Shown: positions 35,129 through 48,400, counted from the stretch's first letter. The stretch: DNA of 64,000 bases from Gymnopus androsaceus JB14 (GCA_009733575.1 ML769430.1:62001-126000), one strand, 5' to 3'. The notes: a model not told the origin generated them from the sequence alone. A program made the numbers and translations.

Positions 35129-35895
35129 TAGTGATGGACACAAGTCCGGATCTGGAACAGGTACCTGCGGATCCCAGTACCTGTTTCCCACGGATCCGGC
35201 ACAGGTCACAGGTCATCCTTTGGGATGTTTTCAATACCTGCAGGTACCTGTGGATCTGGCATCGATAAAAATTTTACTGCTCAAGTACTGTAAATATCGA
35301 GTAATTTCATTAAAGTTTGACTGATATTAGTACATTCATACTTGATGAAGTTATTAGCACTAGTATTTGACTAATACCAGTCAATATTGACTGTACATAT
35401 TAGTACTACAGTCTAGTATTGGTATGTTTTGAATACAATAGTGCTAGCAAGCTGTAATTACTAATTAACTAGTATTAGTAGCTGTTTTCTCTACTTATAA
35501 TATATTGATACCAATTCTGGCATTAAGACTAATTATTGCAGACCAACTTACAGCTTAGAATTAGGTACTGTGCACTGGTAATAGCTAGTATTACAAATTT
35601 GCTACCAGTAAGTGTAATGCTAGAACTAAGTGAAGGTGCTTGACACATGTAGTAGACTACAAAATATAATCAATGTTACCTTTATAATATTATTATATGG
35701 TTTTGAAATGCAGGTACTCACAGGTATACCTGCAGGTACCTGTATTTCTAGTCAGTCCAGGTACCCACAGGTATACCTGTAGCAGGTACCTGTTTCCCAC
35801 GGATCCGGGGCAGGTCACAGGTCAGCCTTTTGAGGCCACAGGTACCTGTCTGGCAGATCCAGGTATACCTGGATCCGGACTCGTATCCATCACTA
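35129..35895. mobile_element. hAT-like MITE with GGTACCTG-rich interior
   Basis: Ends TAGTGATGGACACAAGTCCG and an inverse of TAGTGATGGATACGAGTCCG; flanks ATGCTTTA and ACACTTTA agree at 6 of 8. Near both ends are clustered repeats of GGTACCTG and GGATCC. Non-coding. Confidence 0.75.
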
Positions 35896-35916
35896 ACACT
35901 TTATAGATTTTGAGCT

Positions 35917-36030
35917 GTTGATTGTGACCTGTCACAACACCGGTGTGACTGTCATTGTTGCACCGGAATTCTTAGGGTTGTTAGGACCCAACAACCCCTT
36001 CAACAGGGTTGTTGAATAGAATTATCCTAG
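35917..36030 (+). repeat. dispersed repeat of about 100 bp
   Basis: Relatives occur at about 45535-45640, 52085-52170 (inverse) and 59528-59625. Shared order is GTGACCTG, CCGGTGTGAC, an AGGGTTGTT/AACAACCC hairpin, then TAGAATTATCC. Possibly the end of a larger element. Confidence 0.6.
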
Positions 36031-36159
36031 TAGTAGTGCTGAGATTGATTTTACATGCGAGTCCTAGAACCTACCAAAGTATGAACTACCAAGTCACCCT
36101 CTCTCCCTTTATAGAAGCAAGACATAGTTAGAAATGAACCGTAGAACTCTTTCAAGTAT

Positions 36160-36265
36160 GGTTCAATGGTATAGTGGCTATTGCATCTGTCTTACATCTT
36201 GTGGTGCATTGTTAACACAAAAAATCATGCACAGAAGGCCTCCTGTTTGTTCCCAGGTTAAATCA
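36160..36265 (+). tRNA. tRNA-Val(UAC)-like gene with a 33-nt intron
   Basis: GGTTCAA acceptor strand, A box TGGTATAGTGG (36167-36177), anticodon stem TCTGT with loop CTTACA-C, and intron 36197-36229 exactly between positions 37 and 38, the standard eukaryotic site. Removing it gives 73 nt with normal segment lengths and the 3' strand TTAAATC plus A. The acceptor stem has one mismatch and one G-U pair. The T-arm (TCCTG/CCAGG, loop TTTGTTC) is poor and the B box departs from GTTCRANNC, so it may be a decaying copy. Confidence 0.5.
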
Positions 36266-36758
36266 TGCCCACATACTATCATCGTTATTTTTTTGAGATA
36301 TCAAGTGATGATGCACTTACCCTAACCTTAATGTGGATAGAGCTTGAGCTTGAACTTTTGTTTTTTTCCTGCTCCATGTCCGACTTGTGCCTGGTGGCTT
36401 TCACTGCTATAACTCTTGCTGTATGCTTCGGGACAGCATATTCAATACTATATGGCACATATCTTGACACCTCTGATCCTCTACTTGCTCATCTCGCACA
36501 CCCTCTCGCAAAAACGGTCTACTATGGGGTATAGGTTACTCGGCCACCTAAGGGTTTTTGGCCTGGCACCTGAGAAATATGTCTATATACAGCAAACAAG
36601 GGTATTCTAAAGGTGGCAACACATCTTGCACACATTTTGAGTATGGTCCTGAGATTTTACGACACAAATTGAGATCACAATGAATATATTTTGGTGGCAA
36701 GTCCAAATCTGGCAATAATAGGGATCTTGGCCAACCGTGAGAATCCAGCCTCCAGACG

Positions 36759-37184
36759 CTGCGGCCAGGCCATAAAATATCATGCAAAATACTCTAAGAT
36801 AAATGTAACGATAAACCATTAGAAAATCAATATGAGTTTCTTACGCAAAAATGATGATTTCTCACGCAACAACTACTAAGACATTAACAAAGAAATTTTT
36901 TGACAATGGTATGCAAAAAACTTTATGTTTTGCACCTGAAAAATAAAATGGCCGCTCAGCACCCAGTGAGACCTGCAGAGCTGGTGAGCAGCTGTTTTAT
37001 TTTTCAGGCACAAAACATAAAGATTTTCACATACCATTGTCAAAAAATTTCTTTGTTAATGTCTTAGTAGTTGTTGCGTGAGAAATCATCATTTTTGTGT
37101 GAGACACTCATATTGATTTTCTAATGGTTTATTGTTACATTTATCTTAGAGTATTTCACGCAATATTTTATGGCCTGGCCGCAG
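36759..37184. repeat. palindromic MITE
   Basis: 426 bp with ends CTGCGGCCAGGCCATAAAAT and its inverse; arms of about 190 bp. No clear target duplication. Confidence 0.75.
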
Positions 37185-37619
37185 TGAGAGCATCGCCGCT
37201 CATCCCTTTGCATAGTGATCACTCTCAATAGATGCCTAAATCAACTTTCAAATATTATTGAACTAGTAAATCATGTGCTGGCCTTACTTTTACCCCTCCT
37301 TGATAAAATTGTGAACTTGAGGATCATTAGCTTGTGATCATGAATAGTGCTGTGAACATGCAAGCAAAAATAATGAAATTTGGTGGCAAAGGAGTTGAGA
37401 ACAGGAAGACATGTAGACAGGATGTAGATGTTGCAGAGATAAAGTGCTTCAAAGGACTTCACAGTGAGGAATAGTAGACACATGCAAAGTAACAAAAATA
37501 AGCCATGGTGGTGGAAGATCTCTACAGTGAAGCACATGAGTTCAAATTCATAGCAGGGATAGGTATGATGCAGTCATATTATATCTGACAGTATTTGAGA
37601 AGAAATCACATTGTGAATA

Positions 37620-38237
37620 CTGTACCTCTATGTACATAGGCAACGTCACGCATCACGCAGCCCCCGTTGCATTGCCAAAATCGCGTGATGTCACGCAGAT
37701 TTTGGGGCCGGTTGCCAAGCTAGAAAGCGTGACAAAAAGGCTCAAAAAACCCCCAAAATATGCTCGAAAATTCGCAAAATTCTACTAATACAGCTCTAGA
37801 CATCAGTCATAGGTACTAATCCACATAGTACCATTAGTATCATATGCCCATACATCTTCACCTTCCAAACTATAAATCCGCATTAACATCTGTATTAGCC
37901 TCAAAAACAGATTTGTCAGCCATGCCAAGAACTTTACTGCAACAAGCTTCAATCTCTTCATAAAGATGTCGGTCTTTCTTGAGGTACTCTTGGAGTGCTG
38001 TTTGAGTTTCCCTGCTGGTAAGATAAGTTTCGGAAAGGTTGTGCTTTTCCTTGTGACTGACTTTTCCCAAGCCTAGAGATATGAGATGTAAGTATCAAAA
38101 GTTTATAGGACAATGATCCGTGCCTCTGCATTGCATGGTTTCCAAAAAAATCCAACGTCACGCTAAGATCTGGCCCCATTGCCTAACTTGCAAGCGTGAT
38201 GGTCACGTGATGGTTGCCTAAATACATAGAGGTACAG
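37620..38237. mobile_element. TA-flanked MITE
   Basis: Ends CTGTACCTCTATGTA and a near-inverse, flanked by TA. GTCACGC words are repeated close to both ends. A minus-strand frame (37870-38070) has no family feature. Confidence 0.7.
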
Positions 38238-38414
38238 TAGGGAGGAAAGTTTGAGGAAGGTTGCAAAAGCAAATTCGGAGTAACAACAACAGGTAAAACA
38301 CTTTGCATGGCTTCAAACCTGCTCAAAACAGACAGAAGAGCAAATTAAAAGGGTCCGACAATGTACAAGAATCCATCTGCTAATCAAAATGTTCATTACT
38401 GCCCATAATCTGGC

Positions 38415-38928
38415 CAGTGTTCTACCATAAGCCCTTAAATAACAATCTCAAAATCTTTAGGGCTTAAGCCCATTTAAGGCCTTAATTTAAGGCCTTAATT
38501 AAGCCTTAGGTTGATAATTGATTTTTTATTATTTTTAAACTGACCATGTCAGGCCAGTGCCACAGGAAAGTAATGAAATTTTGTGTTATACAAAAGACTT
38601 CTACATTATAATTTATAATTTATTCTTCATTATTGCCAATCTTGTTAGCACTTTCAACAGCCCAGTGCAACACCAGTGTCTCCATAAACTCTGCACTTCA
38701 TCAACTAAGTATCCTTCTGGATTATTGATTGATTATGGAAATATCAAGTAAAAGGTAGAAAAATGAGACTTTATTGAGTATTCCTACATATTTCCCTTTT
38801 GGCTTGGGACACAGCCACTTAAGCCTTTGTTAAGGCCTTAAGGGATCCAAGGAAAATCCTGAAGCCTTAACATAAGGCCTTAACTTAAGGCCTATGTACT
38901 TAAGGCTTACGCCTTTGGTAGAACACTG
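38415..38928. mobile_element. hAT-like MITE with TTAAGGCCTTAA repeats
   Basis: Ends CAGTGTTCTACC and its inverse, flanked by the perfect 8-bp duplication AATCTGGC (38407-38414, 38929-38936). Inside each end are several AAGGCCTTAA palindromes. A related element is at 56020-56480. Confidence 0.88.
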
Positions 38929-38936
38929 AATCTGGC

Positions 38937-40839
38937 ATGCATCCCATTATCTGCTTCAAGGACCCCAAATTTGAAGACAGCACTGAGAGCGTAAATAAAT
39001 TGTTAAAATTAATCTGATATTGGGGATAGGACAATAAGGCATGCCCTGAAAGGTTTGCCAAGTTACAGCATGGATGTTGCACTCCTCACAAAGTTATAGG
39101 TTGAAAGTTCTGGGACAGTTGTCCCAGATTTTGGGTGAAATTACAGCCAAAGAAGATCCAGTAATGAGTGTCATCCAGTTGTATGGGGAAGAAGAGCCTT
39201 TAGTAAGGCTCCATGTAGCCAGAGGATATTATGAGAACCTTGCGGGGGCAGCAGAACATTTGTTGCTTGAGCTATACAGGCATTTGTTGGTGTGAACCCT
39301 TAACAAACCATGTTTTTGCAGCATATTCTGCCAGTATTGGATCAGCCATCACTCCCAGTCTTGTTTGCCTCCACCACTTATTCAGAGTGTCATATTACAT
39401 TGCTTAACAGTATGGAAGCCCTCCCGGAACAACACAAGCACTGTATAACACTGTAACAATTGATTGGCTGAGTAGTGTAGGGTGGCTGAGTAACCTATAC
39501 CCTATAGTATTGGGCTTGCAAATCCAATTTCATAAACATGTATTTCATCAAGCTGGCATGGGGATGGACTTCAGCTGCATTTTTGCTTCTGTGGGTCACC
39601 AGCAGCCCTTCTACATGGATGCTGACCCGAATGATGCAGTAGTTGGCTGAGACCATGTGTTGGCTGATGTTCACAATGTGGTTGTCAAGAACTGTATCCT
39701 TGCCAATCACATATATATTCACTTTTCCACTTCTTTCACATATTCCCTTACTTACTTGTGCATATATGCACATACACTTTACTTACCTATCTGTTTCCGG
39801 CTTTTTCCTGGTCTTTCCGAGTCATTCCCAAGTCATATGACTCATTTCCGGTAATCCCAAGTCATACTGACTCATTTCCGGTTCTGGAACACTATGACTT
39901 GCTTTGACTCAATGCAATTACAGTATATAAAGACACTAGATACAGTTCTGATTCCCTAGTCTTGATATTTTGTTGTTAACTACCTTTGTATTTGGACCCA
40001 CTCTGGCTAGATGCACAATCCCTAGTCTGTTTAACTTGTGTACCTGAAGTAACATCCCAGATCACAACCTGTGTACCCGATGCACCATCCTTGATCACAA
40101 ACCGTGTCTATCCGAAGTTCAATCCCAGCGGACATATGGATTAATGCCCATTTTATGACCCATAATACAACTCATACCATTGCTTATCATTGTTTATTCA
40201 GTGATTATATCCCTGATATCCTATATTATTGCCCACATCAATACTCGCATTATCATCCCTGATAAGCGGTCACCCATATCGAGAAAAAGGCAAACTGTTC
40301 CATGAACGGTTCTTGACAGTGGTTCTTTGGTCCTGCTGTCATTGACAGAGTTGTTCTTGTGTCAGGAGGAGAATGCTTTGTTCCGCTTCCTTCAGGAGAC
40401 TTGATGACTGTCCCCACAAATTATTGCCTCACCAAATCAACAGTCACTCAGACTACCCATCCAGACATATTCTTGTCCTCCCTCATTATTCCCAAAGGAT
40501 GGAGTGGAATTCCCAGGGATATGAATGATGTCTCTGGGCATATATTCCTTCTTACAATGTCCATGCTCTTTCTTGCAGACCAATTATGCCTCTCTCTCCG
40601 ATCGGGTTCATCATCCATCTAGCACAAGTTGCTATTGCAGCCAATCTGATCCTGATGGGTATTTGGCTTTTTGCCTCCCTTACCTATGAAATCAGTTCTC
40701 ATCATTTAATGTACATCTTGCACATGGGAAAGTTGCAAAAATCTGCTTGGCAGATATGCACATTGAAAGTTGCACGTGATCTCAGATTATCCTTATTGGG
40801 CATGGGAGGTATCACATGCATCAGCAAAAAGGGGTTAAA
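38937..40839. other. decayed, unassigned sequence
   Basis: Protein-like frames at 39074-39295 (GYYENLAGAAEHLLLELYRH) and 40320-40620 (VSGGECFVPLPSGDLMTVPT) are isolated. They may be remnants of mobile-element or host genes but match no family I can name. Confidence 0.3.
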
Positions 40840-41110
40840 CCTATGATGACCTAGGGAACCTAGGCTACCCTGGTCACCCTGGTCACCTTGGGTCTTCCAG
40901 GCTACCCCAGGCTACCTTAGGCTACCTCAGGTTACCTCAGGTTCCTCAGGTTAGCTCAGGTTTACTCAAGTTTACTCAGGTTGCCTCAAATTCCCAAGGT
41001 TTATCCCTAAATCCTAGGCAACCTAGGTGACCTCAAAGAAACTGAGGCAGTCTAGGCAACCTAGGTGGCCTAGGAGACCTAGGTATCCTTAGGTTCCCTT
41101 AAGTCTCTTT
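40840..41110. repeat. array of short CTAGG/AGGCTACC motifs
   Basis: About 25 loosely repeated 10-11-bp units of the type AGGTTACCTC, with CCTAGG at the outer parts, so that the array is roughly inverted about its middle. Confidence 0.7.
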
Positions 41111-41209
41111 AAGTTATTGTGGGTCAACCTAAAGTCAGCCCTGGGCCCAGACCATTTTTCCTGATGTGGTTGGTGATATACCATCTGTGTCTTATCAGAA
41201 TATTTCAGT

Positions 41210-41708
41210 GCGCATATCCAAGGGGTATGTAGAAATTTAAGCACCCATATCATAATGGGGGGGGAGGGGGGGTCCAGAGGCTCTTAAGGTCAAAATATTT
41301 AACCATTTTAGTGGTTGTATTCATGTTGAATGATGCTTTAAAGTACCATATATGTACAATTCCATATTTATCCTGTACTAGAGAGCATCAAATCCTCCTT
41401 GCAGGCAATATGTGCTGTTAATGTGGATGGGAGAAAGTTTGTGAAGAGCTCTGACTCACTCTGAACTGATGTAATAAAAGTGCAATTATGTTAACTGGCC
41501 TGATCACATTAAAGGGTAAATGTCTTCAGGACACTTTGAAATTCCAAAAATTAGGCTCCGGCAACAGCGGCAGAGCAAAAATGTCAGGTGGGCATGGGAA
41601 TTCACTACTATATAAGGATAAAGGAGGGGGGCAGGGGGGGCCTCAGAAGCCTTAAGGTCAAAATACAATGTGATATCTAAAATTTTATTTTTTGCATACC
41701 CTTGCGCA
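41210..41708. mobile_element. element related to the long foldback element
   Basis: Inverted ends AAGGGGTATG and AAGGGTATGC, flanked by the direct repeat GCGCATAT. Each end has a G-run followed by CTTAAGGTCAAAAT, as in the foldback at 21537-29260. Confidence 0.65.
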
Positions 41709-41800
41709 TATCTGCCCAGCAGATTTTTGTAACTTTCCCGTGTGTTGATCAAAATGTGATGATTCTACTTAATTGAAGTACTTCAAGCACATATTTCTAC

Positions 41801-42118
41801 TAAGGATGGACAGGGGTAGGGGTCAACCCGGGGTTTTTGACCCAAGGGTATGGAGGGTAAGGGTAGGGGTTGAAGCTTTCAAAACCCTTCCTTTTTTAAT
41901 TGATGATCTAGACATCTCATGATGTCCTATGATCTTCAACTCATCCTTAAGAATGTTTTCAAGTGTTATTATCTCTATTCTACTCAAAGTCTCATGAGTG
42001 GTACATCATTCTGTCCAAAACCCTTACTAAAACCTGGAGGTCTGAAGGGTAAGGGTATGAAGGGTAAGGGTGAGGTTAGGACATTTCCAACCCAGGGGTT
42101 GACCCCTGTCCATCCTTA
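41801..42118. mobile_element. hAT-like MITE with GGGTAAGGG-type repeats
   Basis: 318 bp with ends TAAGGATGGACAGGGGT and its inverse, flanked by the perfect 8-bp duplication ATTTCTAC. Confidence 0.9.
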
Positions 42119-42423
42119 ATTTCTACTGCATGTGCTATTGTTACGAGTGCAATTTATTGCCAAGTTACTGTTTCCAGCTTATGTAAGCTTTTACATAAGA
42201 TAAGATAATTATAGTATCTCCTTTCCACACTTTGTCAAGTCCGATAAAAGAGTGCTTAACAGCAATTGGCAGTGTCCGAAACTGCACTTTTTGGCACTTC
42301 TTGCTTGCAAAACAACATCTACTTGTCGGGTACCTTAACGGGCTTGAAGTACTAATTATAGACATGTACCAAAGGTACTGTTAAAACATTATACTTGCCC
42401 ATGAAGTATTTGTGGCTCTAAAA

Positions 42424-43030
42424 TAGGGATGGACACTGTACCATTTATGGCTATGGCCGTATATTTTACGGTTAAATACGGCTACAAAAAGACTGTATCC
42501 GTACCATACAGGGAAATTTCTAACCCTTATGCGGTACGGTATGGGGCTATATGGTTGTATATGGCTATTTTTAGATTTTTACATGTTGGAACCAACTTCA
42601 AGGACAGGTACTGTGTGGAATCCTTAGGGGACATACTGCTTTTATTGTAAGACCCAGTATCAGGTCATTTAGACCTATATTTGAATGGAATACGGATGTT
42701 GGTGAATGATCGTGACCTATTAGTGACCTGTGTGACCGTGCTACAATGAGATAAAAATGGTCGGAGAGCCTCATGTTCACAGTCCAGGAGCACCTGTGTC
42801 AGCATATCTTGCATGTACCGCAGTCCAGGAGGTTAAATTTTGGTTTTTGTGCACTAAATTGAACATTTTTGGAGGCCCCGTATAGACGGCTGTGAGTCCT
42901 TACACATACGGCATTTACTGCACCGCATGCCGTCCGTATTTTGAGATTTTTGGAGCTCATACGGTATGGTATGGTATCCGTATACACCAGTCTGTATAAT
43001 CCGTATTTAAGGTGACAGTGTCCATCCCTA
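42424..43030. mobile_element. hAT-like MITE with CCGTAT repeats
   Basis: 607 bp with ends TAGGGATGGACACTGT and its inverse, flanked by the perfect 8-bp duplication CTCTAAAA. Near both ends are many TACGGTATGG-type words. Confidence 0.9.
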
Positions 43031-43158
43031 CTCTAAAAATCAAGGACCTCATGGGAACCTGAAATAAGTGTGATTTCGCATAAGTTCAAAAATCCTGAAT
43101 TTTTTCCTCATAAGATTTCTTCAAAGTAAACAGAAAGATGTCTTTAAAACATGTACAA

Positions 43159-43296
43159 CATCAGCAAAACCTGTATTGACTGGGACCCTCTGGGAGCGCT
43201 GGCCAGCGCTTGCCAGCACTGGACAGGACTCAGCAGTGCCGGCAAGCGCCTGCCAGCGCTCCCAGAGGGTCCCAGTCAATACAGGTTTTGCTGATG
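43159..43296. mobile_element. CATCAGCAAAACCTG family, copy 1
   Basis: 138-bp near-perfect palindrome bounded by CATCAGCAAAACCTG and its inverse, flanked by AA on both sides. The interior is made of CAGCGCT-type words. Confidence 0.85.
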
Positions 43297-43883
43297 AAGA
43301 CCTTTGATTAGTTTTTTTAAAGCAGAGTGAGTGAAATGTGCAAGCACTGCAAGCAATTTAATGTGATTTTTTAACTTTCAGGTCCTTCATCAACAAAACC
43401 CATGGGGTGTTCAAAAAATAAGCACTGACATGACCTTGGGGGGTGTCTGAGAAGTTCTTATGGCTGAATTTTTTATTTTTTTTTGTACTGTTGAGGCTCT
43501 GAGGGGTGTTCTAGGTCAATTCAACCACTGAGCTAAGGCTGTAAAAACCATTTAAAGCACTCAGCATCTCAAATCTCCCTGAAAAACACTGATTTTATAG
43601 GATATAATGCAATTTAGTACCAATTTAGCACCTCCATCAAAAATTATTGTCAATGCAAGTCCACTTACACCAGGTTGAATTGAACTTAGATGAACTGCTG
43701 AGTATTAAATTACCTCTGGAAATGTTGTTCAAAGGTGCAAAGGAGGAAAAATTGCTATGTAATCCAAATTGAAGTTGAAATCCTCCAAAACTTTGCTATA
43801 TATGGGCAGTGGAAGGGGGGGGGGCTTCAAGAATCCTTAAGACCCAAAAACAAGGTCATGTTGGGACTTAGTGGGTTGAACAC

Positions 43884-44218
43884 CCCTTGGCAAAACCTGG
43901 GTGAACTTATATACACACACCGTATCAGTCATCAGTGTATATTTGAGTCTGCCTAGGGGAGACTAGGGTAAACTAGACAGCACTGGATAGTGCTGTCCAG
44001 TGCTCATAGCACTCATAGCACCCATAGCAAGGTCCCCATCTATCCAGAGCTATGGGCTGCTACGGATCACTATAGAGCATGACATCTGTCAACAGGCAAT
44101 ATAGTTTGGGAAGCTCATAGTAAGTTAGTAACTCATAGCTACCCATAGCAATTCCTATGAGCTCATAGTTCTATGGCTTGCTATAACAGCTATGGCAATT
44201 ATCCAGGTTTTGCTGATG
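43884..44218. mobile_element. CATCAGCAAAACCTG family, degraded left end
   Basis: The right end CCAGGTTTTGCTGATG is intact; the left reads CTTGGCAAAACCTGGGTGAA. The interior has CATAGC and GAGCTATGG words. Flanks do not match. Confidence 0.6.
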
Positions 44219-44498
44219 TTTTTAACTTCTTCCTCATCAATAGTACTTATATTCAATACAGTATTTGACCAGTCTTTTGAACATGATCACTCATTTGAAC
44301 AGCAGCATTTTCCGAGACTGGAACATTGCTGGGCAAATGCAAATGGATAATTCTATTTCGCAACGCCGTTGATGTGCAACAACCCTCAAAATGACATGGG
44401 ATCACTCCGAATATGTGCTGTCAGTGCTTGCTTGGTGCCTATCAACCATTGCTGTCTTCCTTTGCCATGTCATGCATTTCAGCTTTCAGTACTCTTTG

Positions 44499-45120
44499 CA
44501 TCAGCAAAACCTGGGTGTACTGGACAGCGCTGGATAGCACTGTCCAGCACTCATAGCACCCATAGCACCCATAGCAAGGTCCCCATCTATCCAGAGCTAT
44601 GGATTGCTATGGATTTCATGGGAACAACATTGGTTGTCATTGTATTCAATACTAAATATATTCATTTGTTTGAATTGTCTTGAGAATCATAAAATCGAAC
44701 AATGGTGAAATAAAATCATTTTTATCTTCATGTTCAAATGTTGTTCAAATGTAAACATAGACTATAGTACATATGCATAATCATATAACTATTTGTTACC
44801 CAGTACAAGACCATACTACTCTATAAATTGCAGCCCCCATATGCACACATGTCCTGAAACCAAAGAACCTAATGAGATGCACCACAAATACCACAATGAG
44901 CCTAGGTGACTGAGAATCGAGACAAAGTCATTGATCCCCCATTTCTTATATACCGTTGGCAGGAGAGAATGACAGGTGTCAAATAACTGTCAAATGACAA
45001 AACAAGTCAGTGATCCCAGAGAACTTCATAGCAGGCCATAGCAGGCCATAGCAGCCATAGTTCTGTTGAGAACTATGGCTGCTATGGCCTGCTATGACCA
45101 TTATCCAGGTTTTGCTGATG
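44499..45120. mobile_element. CATCAGCAAAACCTG family, copy 2
   Basis: 622 bp, both terminal repeats intact, flanked by TG on both sides. Palindromic CATAGCAGCCATAG words lie inside each end; the middle (44640-45000) is unrelated AT-rich sequence. Confidence 0.85.
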
Positions 45121-48100
45121 TGGCCTGTATATCCCCTCTGAGCAGGTTATTCTCAACCTGCTGGGCTACAGCTACCACAACAGACTCTCAAGTTCTCACA
45201 TGAATACCATCATCAACAGGATAACTATAATAGATCAAAGCGGATAAATCCTTCATTGAAGGTTTATAGGCAAGCTGTGAAAGTGAGGGCAAAGGTGCGC
45301 TGCTGTGAACTCAGGATTGTGTCATCACTCATTGTGCGAGCCATTTTCGTAGATGCAGCCATACACAACTTGGTGCATTGCCACTGCATGCTAGTGGTTT
45401 TTCAACACTCAATGCCATCTTGGGAAAAGAAGCTGATGGTGTTTCTTGGTCTCGCTCTCAATATCAGTACTTCACTTTCACTTAGTCTACACACTTCTTT
45501 TTTCCTGTATAGTCATGATGTAATTGCAAGTGACTTTAATGTGACCTGCAGAGACTCCAGTGTGATGCCTGGAGCATTGAGGGTTGTTATTTGTGAACAA
45601 CCCCTCCAGTAGGGTTTTTCAGTAGAATTATCCAATGCAAATGGTGTTCAAATTGAAGATGTGGAATGTATCAAGGCTCAAAACACTCAACAGTGTATAT
45701 ATTCATGTATGCCCTCTCAGCATAGTAGACAGATTGGTATAATTTTTGAAAGAGTCCAAAAAAGAAAATCTGGTATCACAGAACCAACATTTATGTTCAT
45801 GATGTACTTTTGTTGTCAGAAGATGTGGATGAGCTCCATTTAGGTATCCATATGTTGGTACTTGTCATCAATACCTTCAGAGAAATTCCAGTTTTACAGT
45901 TTTGATGAGAATAGGGATGGTGCTCATTGAGTATCAGTTTCAATCTTATGGAAGTCTTGGAGTGAAGTGTCATTCAGATAAATGCACTATCCAAACATTA
46001 TTTCAAGCACAAATTACCCCTCAAAAGATGCCAGAACCACATGTAGAATGGGATGTTCAAATGAGTGGTAATGACCTTTTTTGCGTACCCAAGAATGATC
46101 CTGCCGTAGCACATTCATTTCTCCACCAAATGGCATGTAAATTAGCAGTTTACCCCTCTTTATATCCAACTTTCAAATGAGATGCTCAACAGAGCATAAA
46201 TTCCAGTACATGATGTACAGTAAGCAGTATACAGATTTGGTGTTCAAAGGAGTGGTTAAATACTGTATATACATACTTCTATTTTTGTTCTTGGATTTCA
46301 AGTGGATTGCTGCGACAAGTAACCGCCACACGGTAGAGTTGGCCCACATACCAAGTGTACATTGTGTCCACAAATTTCTACTTTGTTCTCACTTGAGGCT
46401 GTTGGATCTGGCACATGTCCCTATGCTTCTGATACTTACTTGTGATTATATCTACTTTTAACTAGGTATACTGTACTATTTTTGAGTACCGGCAATGCCT
46501 GCAAAATTGGTGTCGGTTTGTACATATTTGTTTTATGCCGTAAATTCGCGCATTGAAGGCACAGTACCTTGAACATTGATTCCACTGTTCATACAGCTCA
46601 TTTGAAGTTCAAAAGTTACAATTAAGGAACGATTAGGCTATTTATACAATATCCATAAGAAAAAATACAAAACAGTCATAAAATCCAGTGGTTTCATCCT
46701 TGTTTTGCCTAATATTTTGATTCAGTGCTCAATCCCGAAGCTTGATCTCACTGAATATTGTTTGTGTCCTGCAGCTCTCAAATCTCCACCAATTACCTTT
46801 GGGTAAAGTGCATCCTGACAAGCTCAATATTTTATTTGAAGTCTTGGAAATAGATTTTTTATAAGTTAATTTGAAAAGAGAGATTTGAAAAATCTGCTTC
46901 CAAAACTTCAAGTAAGACTGCTTTCCGAGTATATCCCGCAAAAAAAATTATATACTTGAGTGTGTGTCTGAGCCTGTACAGACCCAACTATCCACGAGCG
47001 TGCCAATTGCCTAATTTGTAGATCAAACAAACAAGACCAAAGTCCGCTGAAATTGGAGGCATTGCCGGTACTCACTATCTTGATCAATTTGGCAGTCACA
47101 GGTCATGGAGCATGCCAAATTCTTTTGGTGTGGCATGGCCAAAATTGCCTCAAAATCAGGCCAAAGATTTTGTCAGGTTGGTAATGGTCACAAGGGCCCA
47201 CCAAAATGATTGAAATGGTACAGTACTTAAGGATCAGCAGTACAGTTGAGTGTGTTCTAAGTACTTCAACAACCTACATTATATATAAAGCAAGCAAACA
47301 AAGTATGCCAATCAATAATCAAGTAGGATGTACATCAAGTAGATTGCAATGAGGAATGACATCATACTTACCATCAGTGTTTACTTCACACCACCAATAA
47401 TTATGCTTCAACCAAGCTGAAGCATGCAAAATGTACTTTTTCAGACAAATATAGAAGGATGTTATTTCAATAGACTGATGATTGAATGAAATTCATACTG
47501 TACCTTCTGAATTTTTGAATTTACACTGATTTCCAAAAGAATTGTTTTCAATTAAACTCTGAAAACAATAATTTCAAGGCAGACTGAATGTAATGGCTAT
47601 AGATTCGCTGACAGCTTAACTGTCATTCCAGTGCTTATGTAGCCTTAGTTCTTCTTCCTGCCATAGTGTTGCTCTACTCAATAGATTGGGGGGGCTGGAC
47701 TAACTAACCCAAGCCTGGTTGGGCACTAAATTCTTTGAACCCCCTTGCCTGTTTCCGATGTTTAACAGGACTACACAGACAGAATTGTACGTGGTCTACC
47801 GCGTTTCTTTTGCTTCTTTCCATCAAAAGATCCACTAGACATTGAATAGATCTAGTACAGAGCAGCCGTTGAAGGTGAAAGAGGTGAGATGTTGAGGCAA
47901 TGGGTGTTGCGAGAGCAGAGGAATAAGCGCTTGCAGATAACTGGCGCCAAAGTTATCTGCAAAGTTATCTGCGTTGGCTGAATTTATCTGCACTGAGCGC
48001 GTTTGAGCTTCTGAGAAAATTCAAGACACTTTTTTATGCTTAAAATATTGTGCTGTTTTAATTTGAAAGGTAAGAAGTACACGGAGCAGTGTACAGATTG

Positions 48101-48400
48101 AAGTTGAGTCGACGCGGGAGATATCTGCTGCAGATAACTGCAGATAACTGCCGTGGGAACCCAGAATTGTAATCGGTCAACCACTAATACCGCTACCGCT
48201 ACTACATACAGGGTGTCGATACCAACGCCTAGGCTATGTAATATCAAGCTAGTAAGGACAATGAGAGATTATATCATTCAAGTGTTGTCCATCTACCCAA
48301 ACACCTTCCTCACTGCTCAGTCAGAACACCACGTTGAGTCCTCGACTCCCACCTCATTATTAGATCATCCTGTCTCTATGAATCTGATTCTGTCCCCTCC
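45121..48400. other. gene-poor region
   Basis: Contains one copy of the 100-bp dispersed repeat (45535-45640) and AGATAACT/AGTTATCT clusters at 47935-48000 and 48115-48160. Open frames such as 45256-45612 and 45902-46180 show no family feature. Confidence 0.35.

Noticed and set aside
35917..36035. Helitron 3' end (hairpin followed by CTAG)
   Set aside because: The other three copies of the repeat lack CTRR at the corresponding place.
39074..39295. Possible gene with GYYENLAGAAEHLLLELY
   Set aside because: Isolated open frame in repeat-rich sequence without splice partners or a recognisable family.
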